A stretch of 64,000 nt of DNA from Malurus cyaneus samueli. Lineage: Eukaryota; Chordata; Aves; Passeriformes; Maluridae. Positions 52,871-64,000 of this stretch are shown here, one piece after another; the first letter of the stretch is position 1; each line of letters opens with the position of its first letter. The stretch is taken from contig CM019219.1 in assembly GCA_009741485.1 (NCBI GenBank), positions 30,267,218 to 30,331,217 on the forward strand, written 5' to 3'. A program made the translations under genes and the position numbers. Under the pieces are notes generated by a model that searched no databases, was not told the DNA's origin, and worked only from the letters and a program-made list of their open reading frames with translations.

Positions 52871-55160
52871 CTGCTCTGTGCCTGGTCCTTCGGGAGAAAA
52901 ACTGTAGGAGTGGTTGGCTGGCTCCAAACAACTGGTTGGGAAGTGTGTGGGGGAACAGGGTGAGCCCTTAGGTGGGACTGACACTGCTCCCCCCCACCCC
53001 CAGAGCCTTAGTCAGCCTCAGGTCACGCTGGAATGATGGTGACCAACACTTGACAGTCACAACTGGAAAAGACCAGGACCAAAATCGTCCGCAAGACAGG
53101 GAAAATTCCAGCCCAAAACAGGAATAATATTTCCCTTCAGCCAAAGGAGGGATAAAGTTATGAAGGAAGGAAAAAACCCTGTGGAATTGATTCCCCTGGG
53201 GATCAAGCACAGCTGGCTCTGCCTGTCCCCTCTTATCTGGCACCACAGAACCTGTCACAAGGACAGGAACTGACCCTGGAAGGACATTCCTGGATTCCTC
53301 TTGTCAAAGTGCCTCGGCTGAGTAGGAGAAAAGCATCAGCAGTGAGAATGAACATCTGGTACAGCAGCTGGACGGAAGGAGAAAGGCCCAGGGTGGAAAA
53401 GAGCTGGATGGGGCAGGTGTGGCCTCAGGTAGAGCCAGCAAATGCAGGAACCATCCTGGATCCTCACTGGGCCTCCTGGTGCCTCCCCTCAGCCCCAGGA
53501 GAAGAAAAACGAGGATTCATCTCACTTAGCTGGGAATAAAATAGATTCCACTGCCTGGCTCTGAGGAGGATGAAGGTGGGCACATCCCATGGGGATGTCA
53601 AGCACAGTCACTCATCCTGGCATGCTTCCCAATCGAGGTTTTAATAAACTTAATAAAGTTTTAATAAACTTAAATAAATATTGATGGTTCAAGACAACCA
53701 GGTGGACAATTGGAGTTATGCAGGAGTGGATAGTTGGAGTTGTAACTATTTCCTCCACATTGGAGAGTTCATGGCACAGTGACAACTTCCTGATCTCCCT
53801 TTTTAAGGCTAATAAAGATGGTGGAGGTAGGGGATTTTTAACCTCTTTTGTAGAGAAGGAAGAAAAAGTCTCGTATCAGTACAGTTCCTTATTTTCTGTT
53901 TGTGGATGAAATTATGGATTTGAGAGCCCTTTGCTCCACAGAATGGAGCAGCTTGAGGTAATTGTTCATTTTAAAGGCAGAACGATCATTTCCTGGTGTG
54001 TTTTAATTACTTCTGAAATGCTTCAAATCTTCATTCTGGGGTTTTTATTTTCACTGGGCTGGTTCTCAGGGTTTTCTTGCTCCTTTGTGTGTGTGTGTAG
54101 GGCAGTGGGTTGGCTGTTTTTCATCACTTGTTTTACAGACCTTATGTTTTTCCCAGGACAACATTAACCTGTGTAAAACCAAAATTACGGTGAAGAATAA
54201 ATTCATCTGGGGATCAAAATTCTCCCCTGAGAATGAAACAGGATGAGTTTGTACTACTTACTTAACAATTTTAGATGCACAACCATCGCTTTCATCCAAA
54301 CTTTTTAAATTATGGATGAACCCTTTTCTCAAAACATAGTCACCTGAAGCAGTTTCAGGTTCTCTGATCAATGAAATTTCTTATTTTCTATAAATTAAAT
54401 TATAGATTTGATTATGGATGGGAGACCCTTTTGTGTATTTAAACATAAGAGCTTGTGGCCTTTCTGTCAGGATATGCAGCCAGGAAAGGAGGATCCTCTT
54501 TTCTCAAAACCTGAGACAGTTTCAAATTCCCGGGGACGCTCGTGCTGCTGCCATTCCCAAACCTCTGTCCTTCCTGAACATGGAAAACAGAAGGATCTCC
54601 ACCACGCAGCAGCCACCTGACTGCTTTAAAATGCAGTTTTTACAGTTTCTGCCTTGCAACAACCCCACATGCATCCAAAGACGGATGCAGCTTTCCCCAA
54701 AGAGGTTTTTTTAAAACCAGCCAAACAGTTCCAGGAGCTCCACTTTTGGTTTGAGTTGTTTCATAGTCCAGCAGCAGAGAGAGAAAACCCCAAGGATGTC
54801 GTGAGTTCAGGATAATTATGTATTTTCTGTGAATTACACCAGCAGCTGTGCCCTTGCCCTCAGCCCCACACTCTGACAGTCTCTCCAGCCTTCACCACTT
54901 TGCTGCTGGACCCCAACTGGAGCTATGGACTGTCCTTTGGGAACAGCTTTTACTCAAACCCGATCTCTGGAGCAGGGGAGAGCAGGAGCAGGTCCCAGGC
55001 TGCCTCCCCACCCAGGCACTCTGGGGTTGGAGTGTGGGAGCTGTCCAGAATGTGGGCATTATTGACATCCCAGCTGGCTTGGAAGGAAGAACCTGCTCAA
55101 TTAAACACACTCAATATTTACCTGGGCTCTCGATTCACGGCTACATCAATATATTTTTAT
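52871..55160. other. Intergenic DNA between units 1 and 2
   Basis: AT-richer, single-copy-looking DNA with short tandem 'aataaact' repeats at about 53640-53680 and a GT run at about 54087-54099. No gene is seen. Confidence 0.6.
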
Positions 55161-55164
55161 CTGT

Positions 55165-56110
55165 AATAGTAGATGGCACTAAGAACACCCGGTGACACCG
55201 ACTCCGAATGACCAGGGAGCGCCACCTTTCCACAACCAACTGCTGCAACTTCAAGGTCGGCTCCTGGGAGGCCAAAATCCCAGAGCAGGAGGCTTTGGAA
55301 GTGTTTGGGATCCGAGCCTCCCCTCCGTCCCCACCCCAATCCAAAGCTTCGCTCCGCGTCCATCGGCGCTTCCCGGAACGCTCCCTGCGCAAGCTCTGGG
55401 CTCAGCCCGGAGCAGCTGCGGCTCCATCGGAAGATAAGAATATTTCTAAAGGCGCAGCGATAAAACAGCCGGCAACAAAACGCCAGCACGACACTGAGAA
55501 GCCTCTCCAAGGCGACTGAGCGAGCCGGGAGCGGCAGGGAACAGAGCATGAGGCTCCCGCAGCCCCACCGCGTCCCCGTCCCTATCCCGACATGTGTCCC
55601 GCTGTCCTCCCGGATGGCACTGCGGGCACACGGGCAGCGCCCGAGGGGTGCCCAGGCCAGCAGGAGGAGCGGCTGGAAGCCCGGGGACAGCGGGAGGAGC
55701 CGCTGGAAGCAGAGGGACGGGACCCTGGGCGCCCCCGAGGCACAGGAACAGCCACATCCCATTCCTCTCTCTGCCCATCAGGATGCCCGGAGAGCCCGGC
55801 CAAGAGGGAAAACTGCCCAGGGAAACTCGGCTGCTCCTCAGGGCACGGAGAAGGAGATGCAGGCTGAGACCAGGGCAGGGGGATTTGTTCACGTGTCCCG
55901 CTGCCTGTGGATCAAGAGGCACAGAGGGAGGGAGTTGCTGGAGCTGATCCGAGCAGCGTCTCCGCCCCGCCCCAGCATCTCTCCCACGCTGAGCTCTGCA
56001 CGGTCCCGTTTCTCCGGGATAAACCCACCCCGACCGTCCCCGGCACTAGCACTGCGCTGTTGATACCGGGCCAGCCGGAGTTTTTGGTGCGGATGCCATG
56101 GCTGTAGCCC
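55165..56110 (+). pseudogene. Unrecognised GC-rich paralogue, unit 2, frame interrupted
   Basis: A diverged relative of unit 1. A 103-codon frame (55208-55519) includes a FPERSLRKLW segment. Further on, TEKEMQAET is in one frame and, after a one-base shift near 55868, DQGRGICSRVPLPVDQEAQREG and PTVPGTSTALLIPG...PEFLVRMPWL are in another, ending at a stop at 56107. Aligned with unit 1, the module differs by whole-codon insertions, suggesting past protein-level constraint. The 84-bp array is absent, and I see no clear AATAAA soon after the stop. It may be a pseudogene, or a multi-exon gene with introns that I cannot delimit. Confidence 0.35.
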
Positions 56111-57424
56111 AGGCAGCTCCTGCAAGTGCTGGGGAAGCGCTTTTCCCACCCTCAGTCACTGATGCCTTTTATCAGTGCACGTTCTGCTTTTCGGCCGGCC
56201 GAGAGAGACCGCCGTGAGTTCATCCAAGGAAAGACCCGTGAGGAAAGGCTCCCGGAATGTCTGGCAGGATTGAGTCCTCCCTCCCCACAACTCCCAACAT
56301 GGGTGTGGGCGAACATCCCCAGCCACGGCTCCGCACGTTCGGAGCAGGCAAAACACGCCGTGCTGCTGGAAATAACCCCAGAGCTCGTTCTCCCGGCTCC
56401 CCGCGGCTTCTCCGTTACGAGGCACTGCAGAAAACAGTTTACAGCCGGCAGATATGTAAAATATGCCAGCTATTGAACCCAGGAAGGCTCAGCGCCTTCA
56501 TCTCTCATCCCGGCCCCGGCTAATAAAGGCAGCTCGCTCAGCTCACCCCAAGCACGCAGACATTACTCAGGCTGGGCTGTAATTATCCCGCTGGAAACCG
56601 TGCCAGCTCTCCCTTGGTGTAACTTTAACAGAGTATCAAAGGTGATGCTGGATTTTTATAAAATCAATACTCTGCCTTTTACTCCAGCTCTGCAACCCCC
56701 ACCGTTCTCTCTTTTAAAAACTCGCTTTTGCAAGCCAAGAGCCTCTGCAGCAGCAGCAGCAGCAAAGTGGAGTCGAGGTCACAGCCTTGTGTGATTTGGA
56801 GGAGCTAGATGAAGGCAGTAATCCCCACCATGGTAAAAAACCAAAATATTCAGGATTTGTGGCTTGCTTCAATAGTGGCAAAAGTCTGAACCTATTTCAC
56901 CCCCACCCCCATCTCTTAATATTAGCTGAAGTTTCCTGGCAACTTCCTAAGGGTTGCTTTATGGACACAGATTTCATGGGAGGGCATTTTAAGACTGTGA
57001 AAAGGAAGGATTAATTTTGTGCTGTTCCCTTCTTCGGTGATCATTTTAGTCCCTATTTCACTGGGTAATTTAATAAACTGTGTCACCTCCTCAGTGTCTC
57101 ATTTGCTAACAGATATGAGCCTTCTCACAGTGCAATAACTCCCTAAATGAGAACAAAGATATTTATATTAAAAAATCAGCGTTCTCATTCCCTTTGGAGA
57201 TGATGCCATGGAGCAGCCGGTGTGCTGAGCTCCTTCTGAGCTGGTCCCAGGATTTCTTGCAGCCTGACACCTTCACAAAGTGCCTTGGAGTTGGCTTGGG
57301 GCACGAGCAGTGTGGGGATGGCTGTGCTGTGTGTCTGTGTCCTGCACACCCTGCAGCTGCTGAAGTGTGTGAGAAACCCATCCCTCCTCACAGAAAGCTC
57401 CTGGTGATGCTGCTCAGGCGTTTC
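56111..57424. other. Non-coding DNA with possible regulatory block
   Basis: No gene is seen. The stretch at about 56520-56800 has TAATTATCC (homeodomain-like), ATCAAAGG (TCF/LEF-like) and a short (CAG)n run at about 56746-56765. It is AT-rich to 57180. Confidence 0.4.
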
Positions 57425-57510
57425 ATTGAATCCTAGAATGGTTTGGGTGGGAAGGGAGACCTTAAAGATCACCCAGTTCTAACCCCACTGCCATGGGCAG
57501 GAAACTGGGT
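57425..57510 (-). mobile_element. CR1 LINE 3' terminal fragment
   Basis: Reads 'aatcctagaatggtttggg', 'gaccttaaagatcacccag' and 'ccactgccatgggcagg', which is the CR1 3' end inverted. Confidence 0.88.
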
Positions 57511-57639
57511 TGAATCCCCAGCTCTCTGCTGTTAATTGTAATCCATCAGAACTCCCATCACAAGGACATTGCACGAGGAATGCAGAGGAAATCATTCCAA
57601 TCACCAAAATCTGGGATTTTTGGCTTGTGAACTTTCATG

Positions 57640-58035
57640 AGTTCACAAAGCCAGGCTGGGAGAGCTGGGAGTGCTCACCTGGAGAGGAGAAGGATCCAGG
57701 GAGAGCTCAGAGCCTCTGCCAGGACCTAAAGGGGCTCCAGGAGAGCTGGAGAGGGACTGGGGACAAGGGATGGAGGGACAGGACAAAGGGAATGGCTTCA
57801 CACTGCCAGAGGGCAGGGCCAGATGGGAATTTGGGAAGGAATTGTTCCCTGGGAGGGTGGGCAGGCCCTGGCACAGGGTGCCCAGAGAAGCTGTGGCTGC
57901 CCCTGGATCCCTGGCAGTGCCCAAGGCCAGGCTGGACATTGGGGCTGGGAGCAGCCTGGGACAGTGGGAGGTGTCCCTGCCATGGCATGGGATGAGTTTT
58001 AAACTTCCTTCCAACCCAAACAATTTTTGGATTAT
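57640..58035 (+). mobile_element. CR1 LINE 3' fragment
   Basis: A well-preserved plus-strand CR1 segment including 'ggcaggccctggcacagggtg' (approximate), 'ccctggatccctggcagtgcc' (approximate), 'ggggctgggagcagcctggg' and a terminal 'ttccaacccaaacaattttt'. Confidence 0.92.
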
Positions 58036-61000
58036 ATAAAATACTTTGGTATCCCACATTAAATATTTTTCTCACTGCAAGAAGCTGGAAATATTTCCTT
58101 GTATTCTCCTCTTTCTTTGTGGCCTTTTTTCTCACTGCTGCTCATGCCACTGCTCTGGAGATGGTCCCACAGCCTCAGCTCCTTGCCCCATTAATTTAAA
58201 TTAAAATGACCCTCAGAATGTTGCGAGCAGAATGTCATTTTCCTTAAGGAAAATTAAGAAGCTAAAAATATTCCTTTAGCTACAAGGGTATCATCACACC
58301 CTGCTCTCCCCACAACTGCTCCATGGCATCATAGACTGGTGGGAAGGGAAAAAAACCCTCCAGCTATTCCCAGCATAGCAGGGATTTCATTCTGGCTTTA
58401 TCCAGCCCAATCCCCCAGACTCCACGTGGGCTCTGGCACATTTTAGATCAATATTATTAACTTTCCCCTTTGGAGGCACTTCCACAATGGGACACCCCAA
58501 CCACGGACTGCAGAGAGTTTCCTTTTTAATAAAGAGGGGGAAAAAATAAACTGCACAAGTGGGACCTGTTGGGACTGCAGGAATCCGGCATCCAAATTTA
58601 GAGCTCTCAACATCTACGTCTGAATTCCTGCTGGGTTTTTTTTTCCCCTCTCTGCTATCCCAGAAGAATTTCCCTCTCTGCATTTGTGGATCTTAAGGCT
58701 GTATCCTCCCTCCCACTCAGCATGGGGCGATTTGTGAAAAATGGTGAATGTGAACAAAAATTAAGAGTTTTGTCATAACTGTGTTTTTTACAGTCACTTT
58801 CTGCCAGACTTTTCGATGGTTGTCATAATACCTTCCTTTTTTATCATCTTCCATCATTTGATTTTATCACAAATTTAAGCAAAAACTTTTCTGAGCTCAT
58901 ATTTTTTAAAATATGCAGTTCTACTGTATATGTTATTACAATTTTTAAAAAAAATCTATATTATAGTTTTTAGGCAGCTGTAAACCAAGGATGAAAATTG
59001 TTCCACCTTTTAGGAGAACTCATCCTGAACATTTTTCCCCTGTGCAGCCGTGGAACAAAGCCCTGGCACCCCTCGTGCCCCTGCTGGCACTGGTGTCAGG
59101 GGTGACAGAACAGCTGGGCCAGCCCCAAATCCATTCCCAGACAGAAATGCTGCTTGGAAATGCTCAGCACCTCCCCTGTGACCAACCCAAACAGCTCCCT
59201 GCTCCTCACAGCCGTGTCCGGAGCCAAAACTGCTGACAACTCGTGGCCATCTTGGGATGGTGATGCCACCAAAGGCTGCTCCTCCTCAGCATCCTCCAGA
59301 TTCCCGTTGGATCTGCTCCAAAGGCAGCCTGGCTGTGGCTGGGAGTATCTGGGGGAACTGGTTTTGGGGTGCAGCCCAGCTTTTTCTTCCTCAGCCCGCT
59401 GCCTTTGGGCACAGAGCCTGGAGGTGACACCACAACCAGCAGCAAGAAACTCATGAGATGTCAAAAGCAGCTCTGGGAAATCAGGAGGGTGCCAAAGCAG
59501 CGGGAAAGGCCTGTGGAGAAGGAGCCCATTCCTCTCTGCTGTGAAGGGAATGCTGAGCAGGAGAAACTGCAGCATGAGCTGGGCCCCAGCCAGGAGCAGC
59601 TCTGTGGGATCTGGGTGGAAACGTCAGCTCCGAGTGACCGCGGGGAAAGCGACGACCTCCAGGCGCAGCCCTGAACTCTGGGGACAATTTCCCACAAGTG
59701 GCTCTCGCCCCGTGCTGTTCTGACCCTAAAAGCCCATCGGGAGCAGCTTTCCTGCTTCCCTGGAGCTGCAGCTCGTGCAGTTGCTGTGCCTCAGCATCTC
59801 CAGCAATCCCACCGGGAAAGGGTCCCCGGGAGAACCTGGAGCAGCAGGGCCAGCCCCAGCATGGGGATCCCCCAGCACTCAGAGCTGCTTTCCCAGCCCC
59901 TTTCCCCCCTCTAAAAATGGGGCTATTTTTAACCCCAAATCCTCACTCAGCTCCTGCAACCCAGCTCCTGGCCAGTCCAGGCATTAACTCTCTTGTTTTT
60001 GTTGCTATTCCTTTCTTCTCTGGCTCACATCCTGCTTTTCTGGGACAGCACATGGAGCTCCAGCTCCTTCACTGGGAATGTTTGACTTTCCGAGCCTGCC
60101 CGGTGCCCTGGGCCATCCCCGTCACAGGCTGCTCTGTGAAGCCTCCTCCACTTTTACATCTTTATATCAATATTTAGGTGTTGGAGCTGAACTGTTTATT
60201 TCACTTTCTCCCAGCATCTTCCCAGAACATCCTGTAGCTTCTTCCCAGCCTTTATTTGGATTTGCACAGCGTTTTAACAATAATCCTGTAATTTCCCAGC
60301 AGAGCCGTTAGTGCCAGGCTCCGTGAGAAATGAATATCCTGAATATCAATGTTCTTTTCCTCTTCGATCTTGCCTTGTTTGGCAGCTATTTTTACCACCA
60401 TTCCCTCGAGGACTCTCTGCTTTCTAAATACATTTGGAGTTTAAAATCCTGAGCAATGTTCAGCTTCTGTGACTTTTGCTTTTGGGAGCTTCTGAGCAGA
60501 GAAACCAATCCAAGACAATGCTCAACTCCTGCAGACTCTCCCAACAGGTGCTCAGGTTTAAGTTCCTCACAAAGAGAATTTTCACAATGAAATCTTTTTT
60601 TTTTTTACAAAGGAATGACACCCTGTTCTGCTCACCACATATTCATATTGTCTCGGGGAGGGGGGGGCAAACAATGAAAACCCCACGGATTTGCAAAAGC
60701 ACCGTGAAAGGTACAGCTTAAAAGTTCAGTCAGCCCTGACTGTGGCAGTAAAAGTATTTCAGGTGGGAAGTATTTCAGGTGGAGGAGGTGAAAAAGAATA
60801 AAAATCATCTCAGGAGGTACAAATCCATCAGGGATACACACAGTTGGGGAATTGCTTGGGGGGTTTTAGGTTTTTTTTAATCTAGGAAAGTTTTACAGTG
60901 AAAAATAATGAATTCTTGAATGCTACTGAACTGTTACTGAAACCTCTTGCATATAGAGTGTAAAATTGCTGCAAACTGGTTTCAGAGTCTTTTTGGGGGG

Positions 61001-62469
61001 GATTTATTATTTTTTACCTGTATTTATCACCTTTTTTATGCCTTGTCACAGCTGAAAGCACCAGCTCTGTCAGGGATCCCTGACACCCAGGGAGCCTCTG
61101 CATAACCCAGTGAGCAAAACCAACAAACCCAGCTGCCTTTCTGAAACATCTGAATTCATATTTCTGCTCCAGCTGCTTTGTTCTGCATTTGAGCATTTTC
61201 TGCATCACCTGCTCCCTGCCCTGGAGCCTGGGAACAGCCAGATAAGCACGCTCTGCTCCCAGGAACCTCCTCATCCATCAGCTAAGGGATGATTCCCATC
61301 GCTTTGGGAAGAGAATGAGAAGGAGGATTGCTCTTCAGAGTGTGTTTTTCACCCAGGTGAAGCTGTGTTGATGAGGAAGGACACAGAAAGATGTGTGATT
61401 TCCAGAGCCTGGTTTTGCTGCCTTCCCAAGCTGGTCCCCACAGGCAGAGCTGTCCCAGAGCCTGGGGCTCCACATCCAGCCCGGTGTCACCGCTCCAGGC
61501 TGGGGACAAACCTCTCCTTGGCTCTCTGATAGAACATCACCACAGCCAGGACCTGGGAAAAGCCGTTCCCAGAACACACAGAACAGAGTCCAGCCTGCCT
61601 TCAGGTCTGTGGGAGGCATTTTTCCTGTTCTGATTGGATTCCTGCCAATTTAAACACACGTTTTGGTTTTCCTACAGCACAAGAAGTTCTGTCGCATCTC
61701 AGTTTGGAGCTTGGGGAGCAGCATCCACATCCAATCTTTTTAAGGAGTTTTTTGGGCAATCCACAGGTACCAATCCTCCTCCTTGGGAATCCCTGTCCAA
61801 CGGCCCAAAGGCAGCAGAAATTCTCTGCCAAGGCTGGAGAGACAGCTCTGATCCATCTGTGACCTTGTCATAACAGAACTGGCCCTGAATGGGACAAAAT
61901 CTTGAGCTTTCTCTGTGCTGGGTGGCTCCTGTCCCCTCCAGAGGTCCCTCTGGATGCTCTCAACTCCCAGTTCTGATGGACACCAACATCAGGAGGGACC
62001 AGCCCAGCTCAGGGAGCCCCATCCCACTCCTGAATCCCAGACTTTGCTCTCTAGTCCAGCTGAACACATTCCCACTGAAACCTCACTTGCAGGGAAACAG
62101 CCAAAGACATCTGAGCTCCAGGGAGAACGTTTATTTACAATTCAGACTTTACACATGCACTGCATGGCATCTGAGGGGGTTTCTCTCCTCCCAAACGTAC
62201 AAGTCAGGAATTAAAGTATCTGGAAATGTCCCGGGCTGGGTGTTGTCTCACAGAACTTCAGGGGAAGTTGAGCCCAGGATGGGGTCACTGCTCACAGCAA
62301 GGGGAGCCAGGAAATCTTGGAGGGTGGATGGCATTTTTATATATTTGAGGTTTTCCTCAACAAGACCAAACCAAACCACCCCCTCCGCAGCAGGAATCTG
62401 ATGTGCTGGGAAGAGCAAGGATGAAAGTGCCTCCAACATCACCCACAGCAGAGCTTATCCAAAAAATTG
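58036..62469. other. Intergenic DNA with one short coding-like frame and motif clusters
   Basis: No confident gene. The stretch has an AT-rich zone at 58740-58990, the coding-like frame at 59369-59674 (separate entry), and a MEF2-like pair at 59911-59932. A duplicated 'agtatttcaggtgg' lies at about 60754-60783, and there are short homopolymers. Confidence 0.55.
59369..59674 (+). CDS. Unrecognised coding-like frame, possible exon
   Basis: A frame of 102 codons with a charged, helix-compatible stretch from about residue 27 onward (KKLMRCQKQLWEIRR, EQEKLQHELG, QEQLCGIWVE) and an acidic end (RGESDDLQAQP). It is preceded by a pyrimidine-rich acceptor-like tract ending AG at about 59394. I know no family for it. 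Its codon content is unlike the low-complexity shadows nearby, but the length is within chance expectation. Confidence 0.2.
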   Translation: MQPSFFFLSPLPLGTEPGGDTTTSSKKLMRCQKQLWEIRRVPKQRERPVEKEPIPLCCEGNAEQEKLQHELGPSQEQLCGIWVETSAPSDRGESDDLQAQP

Positions 62470-62700
62470 GGATATTGGGAATTGTTCCCTGGGAGGGTGG
62501 GCAGGCCCTGGCACAGGGTGCCCAGAGAAGCTGTGGCTGCCCCTGGATCCCTGGCAGTGCCCAAGGCCAGGCTGGCCAGGCTGGACATTGGGCTGGGAGC
62601 ACCTGGGACAGTGGGAGGTGTCCCTGCCATGGATGGAATGGAATGGGATGGGATTTAAGGTCTCTTCCCACCCAAACCGTTCTGGGATTCTGCTCTGGAG
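62470..62700 (+). mobile_element. CR1 LINE 3' fragment
   Basis: Plus-strand CR1 3' end with the 'aagctgtggctgcccctgg' and 'gggaggtgtccctgccatgg' words and the terminal 'aaccgttctgggattctg'. It has a small duplicated 'caggctggc' inside. Confidence 0.9.
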
Positions 62701-63724
62701 TGGTGGTGTCAGTTTTTACTTAAAGAAACACCATTTTCACCAGGCTTGGAAACATTTGAAGGTTTAAGTCTCGCCACAGCTGAAAAGGGTTTGTTTGAAA
62801 ATATTCAGAAAATTTGTTTGCAAGCTGCAAAAGGAGTGGATTTCCCATCCCTCGCCCTGCAGGGCAGCTCAGAGGAGGGTGCTGGCAGAGCTCCTTCAGA
62901 GCAGCAAACTCCCCAAAAGCTGCCAGGGTCCAAGATATATTAAAATAAAATAAAAACAAAATAAATACTTGAAAGGACAAAAAAAAAAAAAAACCCTCAC
63001 ACCATGCTGAAGTGACACAGGCTTGCTTAAACTACTATTTTTACTATTTTTCCAATCTTTTCTATTAAATATTGACTCTGCTCGTGGTTAGGAGTCACAC
63101 ATCCCAAACTAAACACCGCTGCCTTGCATCACAGACCCTTTTTTGTTTGGATCTGGCCTCATGAGGGGAGATGCAGCCCCGCCACCCACCTGAATTTAGG
63201 ATGGCTTGGCAACCCTGAGCTCCAACAGTGGGATTTTGCTGCCTGGATCCAAACCGAAACCCTCAGGGAAGTCCACGTTTAGCCCAGGCAGTGGGGCCAA
63301 GCCATAACTCGAGGCTGAACTGCTTTTTGTAGCCTCCTGAAGGGGGAATGAGCCCTCCTGCCTCTGAGCCAGGGTCAGATCCAAAATCCCAAAACTCCAA
63401 AACCCCAAAACCCCAAAAATAAGCCACCCAACCCAGCAAACAGACCACCCACCCACCCCACTGGGGAACGGGGAGAGGGAAAGAACGAGGCTTAGGGAAA
63501 TATTTGGAGAGCTCCAGCCCTTGGCCAACCCTATTTTGGATTTGGAGAGTTGCAGCCCATAGCCAGCCCTATTTTGGGTTCTGAGCACTTTGGGGCTGCT
63601 GGAGCAGAGGGTGGAAGTCCCCAGCAAGAGCTGTTTGCATTCAGGGGGCAGTGGGGCACTGTCACCCACTGTCACCCCCCATTCCCAGTTTGGGACCTTC
63701 CTTTCCCAGGAATTCTCAGCACCC
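62701..63724. other. Intergenic DNA, no gene seen
   Basis: Unique-looking sequence with A-rich runs near 62941-62995 and a short 'ccaaaacccc' repeat near 63390-63416. Confidence 0.6.
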
Positions 63725-64000
63725 ACTTGTTTAAAAAAATATTTTAATTTAAAAATGTTATTTTAAATTTTTTTTAAATTTTTTTTTTTTTCAATTTTTT
63801 ATTTTACTTTTAATTTTTTTAGTTTAATTTATTTTTTTTAATTTTAGAAAAGATTAATTTAGAAAAATTCAAATAAAATTTTAAAATAAAAACATTTTTT
63901 TAAATTATTTTATTATTTTGATTTTTTATTTTATTTTTTAACATCTTAAATACACCATCTTCCTCTTTTTTTTTTTTTTTTTTTTTTTTGGTTTTTTTTT
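63725..64000. repeat. A/T-only low-complexity tract at window end
   Basis: About 275 bases made almost entirely of A and T, with long T runs (63968-63989). It continues past the window end. Confidence 0.95.

Noticed and set aside
58325..58420. Possible further CR1 end ('catcatagactggtggga')
   Set aside because: Only the first twenty or so bases resemble CR1; too short to support.

Overview
This is vertebrate, almost certainly avian (songbird-like) nuclear DNA. The evidence is dense 3' fragments of CR1-type LINEs, GC-rich CpG islands, GC-rich minisatellites and recognisable first exons of PRKG1 (cGMP-dependent protein kinase I). The gene lies on the minus strand. Its upstream alternative first exon (isoform alpha) is at 49.05-49.31 kb and the downstream one (isoform beta) at 0.28-0.59 kb. 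Both end in phase-2 splice donors that can join the same exon 2, which lies left of the window. Most of the window is therefore promoter and first-intron DNA of one gene, and few coding bases are present.

The left 43 kb is structurally abnormal. Bases 1-9.0 kb reappear inverted at 10.1-18.5 kb across a 25-N gap, giving a second beta exon on the plus strand. Bases 27.47-34.8 kb reappear inverted at 35.55-42.9 kb around a 0.75-kb centre. A roughly 1.4-kb block (R) occurs four times in both orientations and a roughly 0.7-kb block (S) twice. Some parts of the arms match almost perfectly; CR1 and GC-rich parts are full of single-base deletions. I read this mainly as fold-back or haplotype misassembly with unpolished patches. 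A real inverted duplication is not excluded from sequence alone. The simplest true order is: 0-8.5 kb (beta exon), a CR1, R, the tandem arrays at 23.7-26.2 kb, S, 35.55-43 kb, then 43-64 kb.

Between 23.7 and 26.2 kb lie three unrelated minisatellites in a row (about 72, 82 and 39 bp periods). The right third (43-64 kb) looks cleanly assembled. It holds the alpha exon in a CpG island, a 17-bp minisatellite just upstream of it, two CTCF-like motifs, scattered CR1 fragments and probable regulatory DNA.

The most interesting unexplained content is at 51.1-52.9 kb and 55.2-56.1 kb on the plus strand. These are two GC-rich blocks whose translations share a module of the form (D/E)QGR..C.RVPL..D.(E/D)AQ and a PTV...PE...PWL carboxy-terminal pattern. 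They are separated by codon-sized gaps, as expected of diverged paralogous genes. The first has a five-unit 84-bp in-frame repeat, a stop codon and an AATAAA signal 17 bases after it. I do not recognise the family. It lies head-to-head with PRKG1 alpha.
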